64,000 nucleotides of DNA from Rhipicephalus microplus (Eukaryota; Arthropoda; Arachnida; Ixodida; Ixodidae), in NCBI RefSeq assembly GCF_043290135.1, contig NC_134701.1, positions 102,784,843-102,848,842 on the forward strand, given 5' to 3'. Each line of letters starts with the position of its first letter. The first letter of the stretch is position 1. The notes beneath the pieces are model-generated. The model saw only the letters and a list, made by a program, of their open reading frames with translations, did no database searches and was not told the DNA's origin. Shown here one piece after another: positions 12,508 through 23,314 of this stretch. Both the position numbers and the translations under genes were made by a program.

Positions 12508-13061
12508 TCATTTGAGTGACGTCCTTCAGGAGGCCCGTCTTCGATTGTGGTTTTTGGCTGAGCTGAACTTGAATCGGACGACGGCAAATAGTCCGAAAGC
12601 TCAAGTGGTGAACTGCAACGCTTGACTGCAGTCTGGAGGCGGAAACCCTCCTGTGCCTTATCCTCGGTGGTGGTCAGGTTGAACTGGGTGAGAGAAGGGA
12701 GATCAGACAGTGTCCGGCCGAAGGCAGTCATGATCTTGGAGCTCCACTCCGCCCATGACTGCTGCTTATTGCCTTCATACCAGTGCCACGCCGCTACACC
12801 TTTCCAAAGATGGTCTACAGCCACGGACACTTCTGCTATCGCATTGATGGGTGCCACCCAGTCGTCAGCATTCTTCTCAAAGCTGTAGAACTCCGGTATT
12901 TGGATGACAAGTTCTGACGATAAAACGGCAGGTGAAAATGCAGAAAGCGAAAACGCGAAGCCGCCCACCTGGTCCGAGAGCTGCGTGAGGGCATCCCAGG
13001 GCTCTCTGCTTTGCTCGGGCAGGCAGGCCTCCAGGTTATGTAAGGATGTTAAGTCAAGCAT
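12444..13061 (-). CDS. Gag-like capsid protein of the non-autonomous LTR element
   Basis: 205 codons from the first ATG at 13059-13061. The frame itself is open from further upstream without an ATG. The central part (IPEFYSFEKNADDWVAPI, then WKGVAAWHWYEG and SWAEWSSKIMTAFGR) has the layout of a Ty3/gypsy capsid: an aromatic/Pro entry, a W-rich helix, a G-x-A-x-x-W core and a terminal F-G. The C-terminal third is Ser-rich without a CCHC knuckle. It follows a ~540-base leader after the primer-binding site, as expected for gag. Family assignment rests on pattern only. Confidence 0.5.
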   Translation of the reverse strand: MLDLTSLHNLEACLPEQSREPWDALTQLSDQVGGFAFSLSAFSPAVLSSELVIQIPEFYSFEKNADDWVAPINAIAEVSVAVDHLWKGVAAWHWYEGNKQQSWAEWSSKIMTAFGRTLSDLPSLTQFNLTTTEDKAQEGFRLQTAVKRCSSPLELSDYLPSSDSSSAQPKTTIEDGPPEGRHSNDIPHKIIPNVQLFPPLAFLTF

Positions 13062-13596
13062 GGCGTCGGCGGTGCTCAAAGCCGGCAGTACGGCAGGAAA
13101 GAGCACAGAGCTCGTCGCTGTAACAGCGTTGACCGTGACCTGGAGTCACACGATGATACACCACAGCTCCACGGCACTGTCGCATGAGGCATCGGAGCTA
13201 CTCATATGTGCGTCCGTGGAGTATGTGGTGTGAAAAGTATTTAAAGTGGCGACATGCATGTCTAAGGAAGCCAAAACAGCGCTCCGTGGTGGCCCGTATG
13301 TTCTAAGAGTGCTGGTAACGGAATGCAGGCCGTAAGAAGCTGGAACTGCATTCCCAAAGGATAGACGCCCATGCGTAATCCTGCCGTGAAGTAGTAGCAT
13401 GTTGTCTGTTAGATCATGCCCTGGTAGTGCAGGGGAGGCATAGACGCCACCGACTGGTGGTCGGAAGGGTAGCCGACGTGGCGGGTGGCACCACAACGCC
13501 ACGGAAGCGTGAAAGCAGTTCCTCCATGGAGAAGCCCACGCTGCCGACGATCCACGAAGACACGCACCGGTGGCTACCTGCGGAGGGTTCACTTGT

Positions 13597-13608
13597 CGGA
13601 CTGCGCCA
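13597..13608 (-). promoter_or_regulatory. Primer-binding site, tRNA-Ser type
   Basis: On the minus strand TGGCGCAGTCCG starts one base inside the 5' LTR end. TGGCGCAGTC is the site used by 17.6/297-type Drosophila elements, which prime on tRNA-Ser. This fixes the transcription direction as leftward. Confidence 0.6.
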
Positions 13609-13609
13609 T

Positions 13610-13735
13610 TGTGAAGTGTAAACGACAGAGACAGCACTCGATCTTGGGCTGGGTGTTGTATTCTGTACTTTGTCTTCCTCTGCCTCATCCAGCTAGCTCT
13701 TCGTGCCCTCAGTCCCGATTCCGCTGCTCTCATGC

Positions 13736-13739
<4 letters not shown>
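13610..13739 (-). repeat. 5' LTR of the gag-only element
   Basis: 130 bases, TG...CA on the minus strand, homologous to 11014-11231 apart from the missing microsatellite-bearing segment. It is followed on the plus strand by C and then an uninterrupted TA run. Confidence 0.6.
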
Positions 13740-13740
<1 letters not shown>

Positions 13741-13822
<82 letters not shown>

Positions 13823-13853
13823 TTTATTTATTTATTTATTTATTTATTTATTT
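13741..13853. repeat. (TA)n followed by (TTTA)n, the latter the tail of a LINE
   Basis: TA run at 13741-13819, then about eight TTTA units at 13821-13853. Read on the minus strand, the TAAA units form the 3' microsatellite tail of the LINE that starts next to it. Confidence 0.85.
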
Positions 13854-14817
13854 CTAATACCCTCAGGGCCAAATGGCATTACAGAGGGGAGTGGATTACA
13901 TTGAATAACACATGGTACATGGTGGGGAGGGAAAAATACAGCGTTAGTACGAATATAAGCAAAGTCAGCGTACAAACAAAAATACATTAAATAGGTCCTG
14001 CGTATACAATGTTAGCTACGGTATCACGAAAAAGATGGTTGTCATTAATAGCAACAATTTCAGGAAGAAGGTGGTTCCACTCGCGCGAAGAACGAGGCAG
14101 GAACGACTGCGCAGCTGTGTTAGTACGATAGGTGATAATTCCAACCTTGTGACGGTGATCGACACGGTTGGAAAAATACTGGGGTTGCAAAATAAGTTCA
14201 TCGCGCAAGATGGGGTGGTGATACAATTTATGAAAAGTATAGCCGGAAACTTTTCTTCGAAGTGACAGAGTAGGCAGGGACAGATTATTTTTTATTGCAG
14301 ATATCCTGGCAGTGCGATTGTAGTTCGATAATATGAAGCGTGTGGAAGTATTCTGATCTAGCTCAAGCGATGTAATTAAATTAATGTGGCTGGGATCCCA
14401 AATCGAAGAAGCATATTCTAGTTTAGGTCGTATTAATGTTTTGTAAAGGGCTAATTTCAATGAAGATGAAGCTTTGGAAAAGTTACGGCGTAGGTACCCA
14501 AGCGAACGGTTAGCTTTGTTGATTATTTGTTCGACGTGCATTGCCCAAGAGAGATTGGATGTTATGTGGACGCCTAAGTACTAGTACGAGTTAGTAAATT
14601 CAAGAGGTATGTCGTTTAAGTAGTAAGTAAATTGACTGCAAACACTGCGGGACACGCGCATGACTTTACATTTGTTTATGTTCAATTCCATTAACCATGT
14701 ACGGCACCAGTTATCAACAGTGTTAAGGTCTGATTGAAGAGTACACGAATCAATTATGTTATTTACCTCACGAAAAATAACGCAATCATCAGCAAATAAA
14801 TGAATTCTGGATTTAAT
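13821..14817 (-). mobile_element. 5'-truncated LINE, CR1/L2-like
   Basis: On the minus strand it begins inside the RT domain at IHLFADDCVIF (about 14775-14808, catalytic Asp-Asp box). It continues with LNINKCKVMRVSR, YLGVHITSNLSWAMHVEQ, LGYLRRNF and LIRPKLEYASSIWDP, and ends with FLPRSSREWNHLLPE and a short C-terminus. This is the typical RT thumb and C-terminal region of CR1/L2-type LINEs. Only one in-frame stop is seen, near 14580, so this copy is younger than the LINE at 6.2-7.6 kb. The 3' UTR ends in the TAAA tail at 13821-13853. Confidence 0.8.
13987..14541 (-). CDS. LINE ORF2 C-terminal fragment
   Basis: 184 codons from an ATG at 14539-14541 to a stop at 13987. It is the part of the LINE frame downstream of the single stop near 14580. 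Motifs in order are MHVEQIINKANRSLGYLRR (N-terminus), ALYKTLIRPKLEYASSIWDP (about residues 31-50), and PRSSREWNHLLPE with IVAINDNHLFR near the C-terminus. The ATG is only the first Met after the stop and not a biological start. The RT catalytic core lies upstream, and this fragment alone would have no activity. Confidence 0.75.
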   Translation of the reverse strand: MHVEQIINKANRSLGYLRRNFSKASSSLKLALYKTLIRPKLEYASSIWDPSHINLITSLELDQNTSTRFILSNYNRTARISAIKNNLSLPTLSLRRKVSGYTFHKLYHHPILRDELILQPQYFSNRVDHRHKVGIITYRTNTAAQSFLPRSSREWNHLLPEIVAINDNHLFRDTVANIVYAGPI

Positions 14818-14885
14818 GTATATGATGTATTTGTATATGTATATGTATGTATTTAATGTTTGTATATGAATTCTGGATCTAATGT

Positions 14886-14887
<2 letters not shown>

Positions 14888-14953
<66 letters not shown>

Positions 14954-14975
14954 GTATAAATATTATATATATATA

Positions 14976-15028
<53 letters not shown>
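14888..15028. repeat. (TA)n tract that received the integrase-first LTR element
   Basis: Long TA run with a few imperfect stretches (TGTATAAATATT, ATCTAT). Its last four bases, ATAT at 15025-15028, are repeated at 19556-19559 on the far side of the element as a target-site duplication. Confidence 0.9.
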
Positions 15029-15034
<6 letters not shown>

Positions 15035-15319
15035 GCCACAGACATTTTCCTCGTTCGGGAGCACGTCTCACGAGATCGAGCGCTGTTCCGACGAACTGTT
15101 TCCCCACTTCTAAGCGCCGCCTTCCGTGCAGAAGAACCGTGCAGTTCCGGGGATAACGTCGCTTGCTCCGCTGAACCACCTTGCAGTTCCGGATATGGCT
15201 ACGTCTCTGCCTCCGAGACCGAGAACTGGTATGAGAGAATGGACCAAAGACGTTATTTAAGGCCATGCCGGCCCCATGTTAGAGTATTTTGCCCCAGCCG
15301 ACGTTGTCGTGCTGGCCGG
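15029..15319 (+). repeat. Truncated 5' LTR of the integrase-first element
   Basis: 291 bases collinear with 19100-19393 of the 3' LTR, with scattered substitutions. Homology stops abruptly after CTGGCCGG at 15319, where unrelated internal sequence begins. The last ~160 LTR bases, the primer-binding site and gag are therefore missing. Confidence 0.75.
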
Positions 15320-15359
15320 ATCAATTACGAGCCTCCGGAACGGCTCTGTGATAACAGGC

Positions 15360-18300
15360 ACTGAGGCGGCCATGAGCCCTAACTTGCCCCAAGATTTTCC
15401 GTACCTTTTTTCCAACAAATCACAGCAGCTCCTTAGAGAAAAGGGCCAGTCATTTTCATCTCCCCCGCGTGCATGGCACTCGCGCGATCGTGGTCCCGCG
15501 CTCTCGCGGGGAGACTTGAGTACTCGGTTTCGAACGAGGAGGCAGTCGAGCGTCAGACAACTCCCCAGGGAGACTCGGGCCAAGAGGCGGCTAGGGTATC
15601 GCAGGACATCGAAGACAGTAAGGCTCCGGATACGGTATTGGCTGCCGAACGCGACGAGCCTGTGGAGGTGGATGAAAACAGGGCGCTTCAGGAGAACGTT
15701 CAGTCGTCCGTGCTTGGTACCACATCCACTTGTTGGGAAGAGCTCAGTAAAGTAGACAGGAACACACTCGTCACTGCGCCGGCAAGTGATGACACCATTA
15801 AGAATCTGCAGCATACCGGGAAAGAAGGAGTAGCCCGAAAGAACATCACATTCTACACGAAGGCAGGGCTCAAGTATCGAAAGTATCGGGACGCTGAGGG
15901 TAGAACGTTCGACCAGCTTCTAGTGCCAGAGAAACACCGACGACACTTTTTAGAACTGGCGCACGGAAATGCCTGGGCGGGCCACCTTGGCATCAAGAAA
16001 ACAAAGGCGAGGCTCGCACAGGATTTCTATTGGCCTGGATGCTGAAATATGTAGAAAACTTTGTGCGATCATGCGACACGTGTCAGGGAGTAGGAAAATC
16101 TACTGAGAAACGGAATTTCCCGATGAGGTTAGTTCCTGTTATCACAGAGCCGTTCCGGAGGCTCGTAATTGTTGGCCCCCTTCCAGAGTCCCGTTCGGGT
16201 TGCCGTTACATTTTAACTGTTTTGTGCGCGGGAACAAAATTTCCCGAAGCGGTTCCGCTAAAAGAGCTCACCTCTCCCTGCATTGTGGACGCAGTTTTGT
16301 CCATTTTTGCTCGCGTTGACTTTTCAGCTGAGATTCAGGGTGACAATGGGAGCGTATTTACCAGTTGTCTAACAACAGCGGTTTTTGAACGCTGTGGAAT
16401 AAAAATACTCCACCGCTCTATAGGACATCCACAGTCTAACCCCGTGGAGAGGATGCATGCTGTGCTCAAGCGAGTTCTGAGAGCACTTTGCTTTGAACAT
16501 AACAAAGATTGGGAGGCATGCATACCCGCGGCACTGTTCGTTATACAGTCCGCTCCCCACGAGACAACGGGATTCAGTCTCGCCGAGCTTGTCTATGCAA
16601 GAAACTTAAGATCTCCATTTAGGCTGTTGAGAGACGCGTGAGAAAGTTATGAAGAAGACCCGCGCATAGTCAGCTACATTTTAGATCTGTTGGAAGGACT
16701 ATCTAAAACCAGAGAGCTCGTTGAGGAAAACATGAAGGCGGCTCAGAGTTTAGCGAAGACTTACTACGATAAGTTGTCCCGGAAGCGCACGTTCAACATC
16801 GGCGACCAGGTAATGCTGCTACGACAGTGTAAAAAGAACAAAGTGTACATGCCGTGGGAAGGGCCAGCTAAAGTAATGCCCAAGCTTTCAGTTACAAACT
16901 ACGAGGTAAAACTGGGCCGAAAGAAAGGTAAGCTTTACCACAGTAATTTAATGAAGCCTTACATCCAGCGCCATGCCGTGGTTAACATGACACTGAATGC
17001 GGCGAACGAAGTGGAGACCGACCTCTTAAGTTTTCCACGTGAAAGTGACGCGCCAGCTAGCAGGCTCGTACAGCTTATTGCCGAAGAACAAAGTCGCACG
17101 GAAAGTCAGCGTGATGATCTCACGAAAGTAGTTAGAGACTACGCAGACGTGTTTTGCGACAAACCAGGGAAAACCTCTTTGGTAGAGCATGATATTCAGT
17201 TATCAAGTGAAGAACTAATCTCTAGCAAGGCTTACCGCGTATCGCCGAGGCAAAGGGAAATCATGGAAGCCGAGATCCGCCGCATGTGTGACTTGGGGGT
17301 CATCATTCCAGGTGAAAGCGATTACACCTCCCCACTCATACTAGTCGAGGTTCCGAGAAAAGACTCTAGGCCATGCGTGGACTACCGCCGGCTAATTAAG
17401 ATCACGTTAGATCAGACGTGTCCGATACCTAATATCGAGGAGAGAGTAGAAACCGTGGCAAAATCCACATATATCTTCCTCTTAGATCTGGTACGGGGAT
17501 ACTGGCAGGTCCCGTTGACAGAGTGAGCCTCTCGTTATGCCGCATTCATTACCCCATTGGGAACATTTCGCCCTTTAATGCTTGCTTTCGGCTTAAAGAA
17601 TGCTCCCTACTGCTTCTCAAACCTCATGCATCGGGTGTTGTGGTGTTTAGAAGATTTCGCCCTGCCGTTTCTCGATGATGTGGCGATCTTCTCCGATACG
17701 TGGGTCGAGCATGTGACTCATTTGAGGACCGTTCTGGCTCGACTACGTGATGCAGGCCTCACAGTGAGAGCGCAGAAATGCCACTTAGGGTGCGGAAGCG
17801 TAAGTTATTTCGGCCACATCGTGGATCGTGGCCAGCGTAGCCCGTCCTAGCTGAAAGTTGCGGCCGTTTTAGACTGTCGCCCTCCCACCACAAAGTCGGA
17901 ATTGAGGGCGTTCTTGGGACTGGCGGGGTATTATCAACACTACGTCAAAGGTTACTCAAACCTCGCTAGTCCGCTGATGGACTCTTTCCGCAAAACCGAG
18001 CCCGCCGTCATTTTGTAGGACACAAGAAAAGAGAATGTTTTCAAGAGCCTGAAGAGCGCTCTCACAAAACGACCCGTGCTAGCGGCGCTGGACTTTTCTC
18101 AGAGTTTTATTATTCAGTATGATGCCAGTGACCGCGAGCTAGGAGCAGTTTTCTGCCGAAAGGACGCCGAAGGGCACGAGTGGCCTGTTTTGTATCTCAG
18201 CAGAAAGCTCAGTGTCAGAGAGGAAGCTTACAGCACGTAAGAAAAAGAGTGCGCCTGCTTTGTTTCGGCAATTGGTAAGCTAGCATGTTACGTCTCAGGG

Positions 18301-18475
18301 TCGAGCTTCATAGTAGAAACTGATCACTGCCCCTTGACTTGGTTGCTCAACATGTCGTCTAAAAGCAGTCGCTTTCTTAGGTGGAGCTTGACGCTTCAGC
18401 ACCATAACTTTAGTGTGCGCAATAAGAAACGGAAGCTGCACGCAAATGCAGATGGTCTCAGCAGAGCTTATTGAA
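15360..18475 (+). pseudogene. Pol pseudogene, order integrase - RT - RNase H
   Basis: Integrase zinc region: LAHGNAWAGHLG (15955-15990), then CDTCQ (16073-16087). Core: the position expected for the first catalytic Asp reads LVIVGPLP, so that Asp is replaced. The second Asp is in QGDNGSVFTS (about 16338-16367) and the Glu in NPVERMH (about 16439-16459). The GPY/F-like block is GPAKVMPKLSVTNYEVKL (about 16861-16915). RT: RPCVDYRRL (17370-17396), LLDLVRGYWQVPL and FLDDVAIF (about 17671-17694). RNase H: YDASDRELGAVF (about 18118-18155), EEAYST, HCPLTWLLNM, and HANADGLSRAY at the end. Frames are broken by a shift near 16040 and stops at 16639, 17524, 17848, 18016 and 18238. It is non-functional. 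Confidence 0.8.
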
Positions 18476-19099
18476 GTGCAGCCCAGCTTCCTGATACAAG
18501 TTGTGGCACATCCTTCTGGTTTGACGTGTTTTGCATACTTTTGGTGTCTCGTCTTTTGTTTTGCTTTAAACTGTATCAACAATGTCACATTGCACAACCA
18601 GATGTATTTTTGTTTGAAGTGTACTCTAATATGTTAGCAGGAAGGCCAGCCTCTACCATTTTGGTGAAATTCTTCAAAAAAATTGTACAGAAATGTTTTT
18701 GGCTGCTTCAGCGGGTTCCGACCTACTCGTATGGCACCGAGGATAGCTTCGCGCAGCCTTTCTTGGCATCGGGACTGCGCAGTGTAATCACAGAATTCGT
18801 GATGGCCAGTGTTTTGAGGTCTCTAAGGGATACGTTTCTCGTGCTGAAACGTACAATAGTAGAGAGTCAATAGATCTCTTTGCTGCCTTGGTCTGGCGCT
18901 ATGAGAGACGTTCACAGGGTGCTTGCTTCCACGAAAGCGGTTTGGCTTTGTGTTTAACTCCGTCGTTCCAGTGATTCCCTGCCGGGCTCTGAAGATCACC
19001 ATGAAGTGGCTACAGTATCGACAGTCAACCAGCATCCCTCCTTCCGAGCCGCACTAGACGGCTCAAAACTCCGGATGCATTGTCTGGCGGCGGGGGTGC
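18476..19099 (+). other. 3' untranslated part of the integrase-first element
   Basis: There is no coding frame after the RNase H stop. The last bases before the 3' LTR (GGCGGCGGGGGTGC, 19086-19099) are purine-rich and could be the polypurine tract. Confidence 0.5.
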
Positions 19100-19555
19100 T
19101 GTTGTGCCACAGATATTTTCCTCGTTCGGGAGCATGTTTCACGAGATCGAGCGCTGTTCCGACGAACTGTCTCCCGCCCTCCCAGCGCCGCCTTTTGTGC
19201 AGAAAAACCGTGCAGTTCTGGGGATAACATCGCTTTCTCCGCCAAACCACCTTGGAGTTCCGGGTTTGGCTACGTCTCCCCCTCCAAGTCCGAGAACTGG
19301 TCTGAGAGAATAGACCAAAGACGTTATTTAAGGCCGTGCCGGCCCCATGTTAGAGGATTTTGCCCCAGACGACGTTGTCATCCTGGCCGGCTCTGTACAA
19401 ACGACAACCTGCTACAGTAAACACTCCTTTTTGTTGCTGTTTTCAAAACGGCTTGCCTCCCTGCTTTGCCTTCGGGCTAAGGCTTCAGCGAAGTCCGCTC
19501 GACAGCTCGCCGCTCTGCGCCACCACTACCGTCGCAACACAGCAAATTCCTAACA
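19100..19555 (+). repeat. 3' LTR of the integrase-first element
   Basis: 456 bases from TGTTGTGCC to CCTAACA, complete. It contains GACGTTATTTAAGGCC, a candidate TATA-like element. It is followed by ATAT (19556-19559), which matches the four bases before the 5' LTR. Confidence 0.75.
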
Positions 19556-19577
19556 ATATATATATTTATATAAATAT

Positions 19578-19701
19578 TATAAGCAACGTTTTTGGCTGCA
19601 GGACACTTCTTTTACTTGCCGAGCCTCTGCCCCACAACACAGGTCAGACTGATGATGATGACTATGTACATGTGAGATGACGCGTATGAATAATGCTCAC
19701 A
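19578..19701 (-). repeat. 3' LTR of the minus-strand gypsy element
   Basis: 124 bases. The terminal CA on the minus strand is mutated (plus strand TATAAGC instead of TGTAAGGC). It sits only 22 TA-rich bases away from the end of the preceding element. Confidence 0.7.
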
Positions 19702-19743
19702 CTTATTTTCCCCCTACGCGTAAGCGGGCAGCCCGGACGCGTC

Positions 19744-22700
19744 TCAGATGGAAACGGAACGTCGAACGAATGACTTCAGACGCGATACGCGGACAATCTC
19801 CGAACCACGGCAGCGACGATCCCAAGAAAAGTCGGTGGAAGTGACACGATAGTTCACCGGGGACGTTTGTTCATTGATTGTATATGGTCCAATGAAGCGT
19901 GACTGAAACTTGTCACACAATCCTGGAGTACGAATGGGCGTCCAAAGCAACTCTTCATCCCCCGGACTGAAGGAGACGTCGCGATGAGAGCTGTCGTAGC
20001 ATTGTTTGCGATCTTGCTGATTGGCTTCTGTATTAAGGCGAGACCGTTGCCGGCATTCTTCGAGTCTTGTGATGAACTGCTCTGATACGGTTGCCGAGGC
20101 GTCGGTTGGCACATTTAGGAAAGAGACGTCAATGGTGAATGTCGGTGAACGGCCGTACACGAGGTAGAAAGGCGAGCAGCCAGTAGTTCTTTGAACAGCG
20201 GTGTTTTGGGCAAACGTCCCAAAGGCAAACTTGTATCCCAGCTGTTGTGGTTTGGTGCGATGTACATCGACAGCGTGTCTGTTAGTGTCCGATGAAATCT
20301 CTCTGTCAGCCAAATTAGTTTGGGGATGGTAGGCTGACGTCGTCTTATGTACTGTGCCACAGGTTGTGAGCAGGGCTTCGATTATGGTGGACAGGAACGT
20401 CTTGCCGCGATCACTCAGGAGGACGCGAGGTGCGGCGTGACACAATACAATGGCGTTGAGAAAGAAGTCTGCGAAATCTGAAGCAGAACTTGTGCGTATT
20501 GCAGCAGTCTCTGCGTACCGTGTCAGGTGGTCGACAGCAGTCACAATCCAACGATTACCTGCTGGCGTGATGGGGAAAGGTCCGAGTAGGTCTATGCCAA
20601 CGATGGCAAATAGATTCTCGGGACACGGGATAGGATGTATAAGGCCAGCAAGAGACAAAGTTGGTCTCTTCCGTCGTTGACACAGATGGCAAGATGCAAC
20701 ATATTGGCCACAAAGGTAGAGATGTTTGAACAGAAGAAACGGTTTCTGATGCGGCTTTGTGTTTTGTGAAATCCCAAGTGGCCTGCACATGGGTCGTCGT
20801 GAAAGGCTTCGAGGACTTGATAACGTAGAGAACGCGGAAGTACTAGAACCCAGCGGTGTCCATCTGTAGTGTAAACATAACGATGCAGCACATTGCTATC
20901 GAGCTTAAATTGCCGTAGTTGTCGGCGCAATCTAGCATTAGGAGTAGGTGTTACGCCATTTAAGCGTTGGATAATGTGACTGCAATATGTATCATCACGC
21001 AAGCGTGTGGCGAACTCGGTGTAGCGATTTGAAGCCGGCGTGTCAATAACCGCAAGGTGTGATAATGTGAGGAATGACGCAGTGCCTTGCCTACCAGACG
21101 AGCAATAAGCTGACGTACTTGATGATGAAAGCGGAAGGGGGCAGCGAGAGAGAGCATCTGCATCTTGGTGTCTTTTTCCAGACTTATATATGACGTCAAA
21201 ATTGTACTCTTGTAGGCGGAGCACCCAACGACCGAGGCGACCAGACAAGTTTCTCAGTGTCGAGAGCCAGCACAAGGCGTGGTGGTCTGTAATAACCGTG
21301 AAGTGGCGTCCGTAAAGATACGGTTGAAATTTTTGTATGGCCCAAACGACAGCAAGTCACTCCTGCTTAGTTATGGAGTTGTTCTGTTCAGCAGCCGTAA
21401 GAGCACGACCAGCATATGCTATAATTATTTCCCGTGAAGTGGCATCCCGCTGTAGAAGAACTGCACCAATGCCATGGCCACTCGCATCGGTGTGCAGACA
21501 TGTAGGTGCATTCTCATCGAAAAGGCACAGAACAGGGTCGGACGTTAATATATTCTTGGGGGCTTGAAAGGCACGCCCGCAGTCGTCGTTCCAAGCGAAA
21601 GTTGATACGGATGTGACCAGCTTGTGCAGTGGCGACACGATGGCGGCAAAATGAATAATGAAGCGGCGGAAGTAAGATGCCAGGCCCAGAAAACTTCGTA
21701 GGTGTTTCTGATTTTCTGGCCGAGGGAAGCGTATCACGGCAGCAAGCTTGTCAGAATCCGCACGAATGCCATCTTTGCTGACAAGGTGGCCCAAAACCTT
21801 GATGTTCTTGTTGGCGAAATGGCATTTTTTTGTGTTAAGCTGAAGTCCAGCACTAGAAATACACGTCAAAACTTCGTCCAAACGATCAAGATGCTGACGA
21901 AAAGAAGATGAGAAAATGACGATGTCATCTAGATAACAGAGACATGTTTTCCATTTTAGGCCGCGTAGAACTGTGCCCATCATGCGTTCAAACGTGGCAG
22001 GAGCGTTACAGAACTGAATGTTAGACGTTGAATTCGTACAGCCCGTCTGGTGTTGCAAAGGCAGTTTTTTTCTTTGTCCGCTTCGTGCATAGGTATTTGC
22101 CAATAACCAGACCGTAAATTGAGGCTGGAGAAAAAATCAGCGCCTTGCAGAGAGTCAAGTGCGTCGTCGACTCGTGGCATCGGGTAGACGTCTTTACGCG
22201 TGATCTTATTAAGTGCTCGATAATCGACGCAGAATCGCACCGAACCATCCTTCTTTCGGACTAGCACTACAGGTGATGACCACGAGCTGGACGAAGGCCG
22301 GATAACATCTCGTTTGAGCATATCAGCAACGTTGTCCTCGATGATTTTCCACTCTGTGGATGACTCTCGATATGGGCGGCGGTGTACGATTGTATTGCCT
22401 TCCGTTTCAATTCGTTGCACGGAGACAGAAGAGCGACCCAGAAGCTTGGAAGATACATCAAATGAAGTGCTGTGTTCTTGAAGCGTACCCAAAAGTTCTT
22501 GCTTTTGCGCTGACGTGAGATCGGGATTTATTGTGGCTGCTAAAGCAGCCGTCATGGCATCGTCATCAGTACTCGTAGAGAAAGATGGCGAGTCTGCGTG
22601 AAGGGGCACCAGAGAAAGTGGTTCAGTATCTGTGAAGCCAACCACACTGGTGCCCTGGGGCAGTGCAACAGGCAGTGAAGTGGGGTTAACTGCCTTAACT

Positions 22701-23301
22701 AATGCTTTGCAATGACAAAAGCGCACCAGGCTAGGAGCGATGGTAAGTCCACGAGAGATGTACCGTCCACACGGTGCTATGAACACATCAACAGTACCGA
22801 TCTTATCTGATGTCACGGTCAGAATATGCTCATTACCTGGAGGAATAAAACAGTCATCAGTGGTGACAAAACGCTGGCTATGGGCATATTTATCAGACAA
22901 AAGCGCACTATCTCACATGCGAATGACCCTCTGACGGCAAGATATCACGGCTGAAGCTGAGGAGAGAAAGTCCCATCCTAAAATGAGCGCATTGGTACAG
23001 GATGACAGAACGACAAACTGTATATGGTGAAGGATGCCCTCAATAAAAACTCGGGCTGCGCAAACACGCGAAGGCTGAACAAAAACCGCATTAGCACAGC
23101 GGAGGGGAGGGCCATCATACGGTGTCTTAACTTTGCGCAAACGGGAGCACAAGTCCACACTAATAACTGAGAGCGATGCACCTGTGTCCACCAAAGCTTC
23201 AGTCCATATACCCTCAACACACACTGAAAGCACATTGGACGGGCGTTCCGGAGGAGTTCGATGCATTCCGCAAAATGCAGCTTTCCCTCCTGAAGCTGCA
23301 C
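19744..23301 (-). pseudogene. Pol pseudogene: protease - RT - RNase H - integrase
   Basis: Read leftward. Protease has LVDTGASLSVIS (about 23155-23190). RT has VRFCVDYRALNKI (about 22205-22245), LNLRSGYWQIPMHEADKEK, then CYLDDIVIFS with an intact catalytic YLDD (about 21913-21942). RNase H has LHTDASGHGIGAVLLQRD (about 21447-21500) and HALCWLSTLRN, KSGKRHQDADALSR. Integrase has GHLGFHKT (about 20775-20798), CHLCQRRK, IDLLGPFPITPAGNRW, LSDRGKTF, and a GPYTINE block (about 19868-19888). A stop near 22905 separates protease from RT, two shifts lie near 22040-22090, and further lesions lie at 21357-21359, near 20700-20790 and near 20300. It is inactive. Confidence 0.85.
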
Positions 23302-23314
23302 TGTTTAGTTTTCC
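23250..23314 (-). promoter_or_regulatory. Decayed -1 frameshift signal with potential pseudoknot
   Basis: On the minus strand the gag end reads GGAAAAC (23314-23308) directly before the gag TAA (23307-23305). A perfect 8-bp stem follows (TGCAGCTT 23300-23293 with AAGCTGCA 23283-23276), enclosing a 9-base loop whose positions 3-7 are GGAGG. CCTCC lies at 23254-23250, able to pair with that loop. The pol frame is -1 relative to gag and stays open through the overlap into the protease. The heptamer is one base off a canonical X XXY YYZ slip site. Confidence 0.55.

Larger units (their letters stand above)
11014..13739 (-). mobile_element. Small gag-only LTR retrotransposon (non-autonomous), minus strand
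   Basis: Related direct repeats occur at 11014-11231 and 13610-13739. They share TGTATTCTGTACTTTGTCTT, CTGCCTC-TCCAGCTAGCTC and CCCGATTCCGCTGCTCT. On the minus strand both begin TGATG and end in ACA. Just inside the right LTR is a primer-binding site complementary to a tRNA-Ser-like 3' end. The internal 2.4 kb holds a gag-like ORF and a second frame, and I could find no reverse transcriptase or integrase in any frame. Both ends abut (TA)n tracts. I infer a non-autonomous derivative that would need an enzyme source elsewhere. Confidence 0.65.
15029..19555 (+). mobile_element. Decayed Ty3/gypsy element with integrase upstream of RT (Gmr1-type order)
   Basis: LTRs begin TGTTGTGCCACAGA at 15029 and 19100, and the 3' LTR ends CCTAACA at 19555. 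The 5' LTR is cut at 15319. ATAT flanks both ends. The coding frames give, in order, the integrase zinc region, integrase core, GPY/F-like C-terminus, then RT and RNase H, with no second integrase after RNase H. The integrase C-terminus and the RT share one uninterrupted frame (16690-17526), so the order is not an assembly artefact. Gag and protease are missing and the 5' part is rearranged. Integrase-first order is established for the Gmr1 lineage of Metaviridae. Placement there is my inference. Confidence 0.75.

Noticed and set aside
15257..15814. 185-codon minus-strand frame containing an integrase-like peptide
   Set aside because: The peptide comes from the 37-bp inverted fragment. The rest is antisense of the element's own coding strand.
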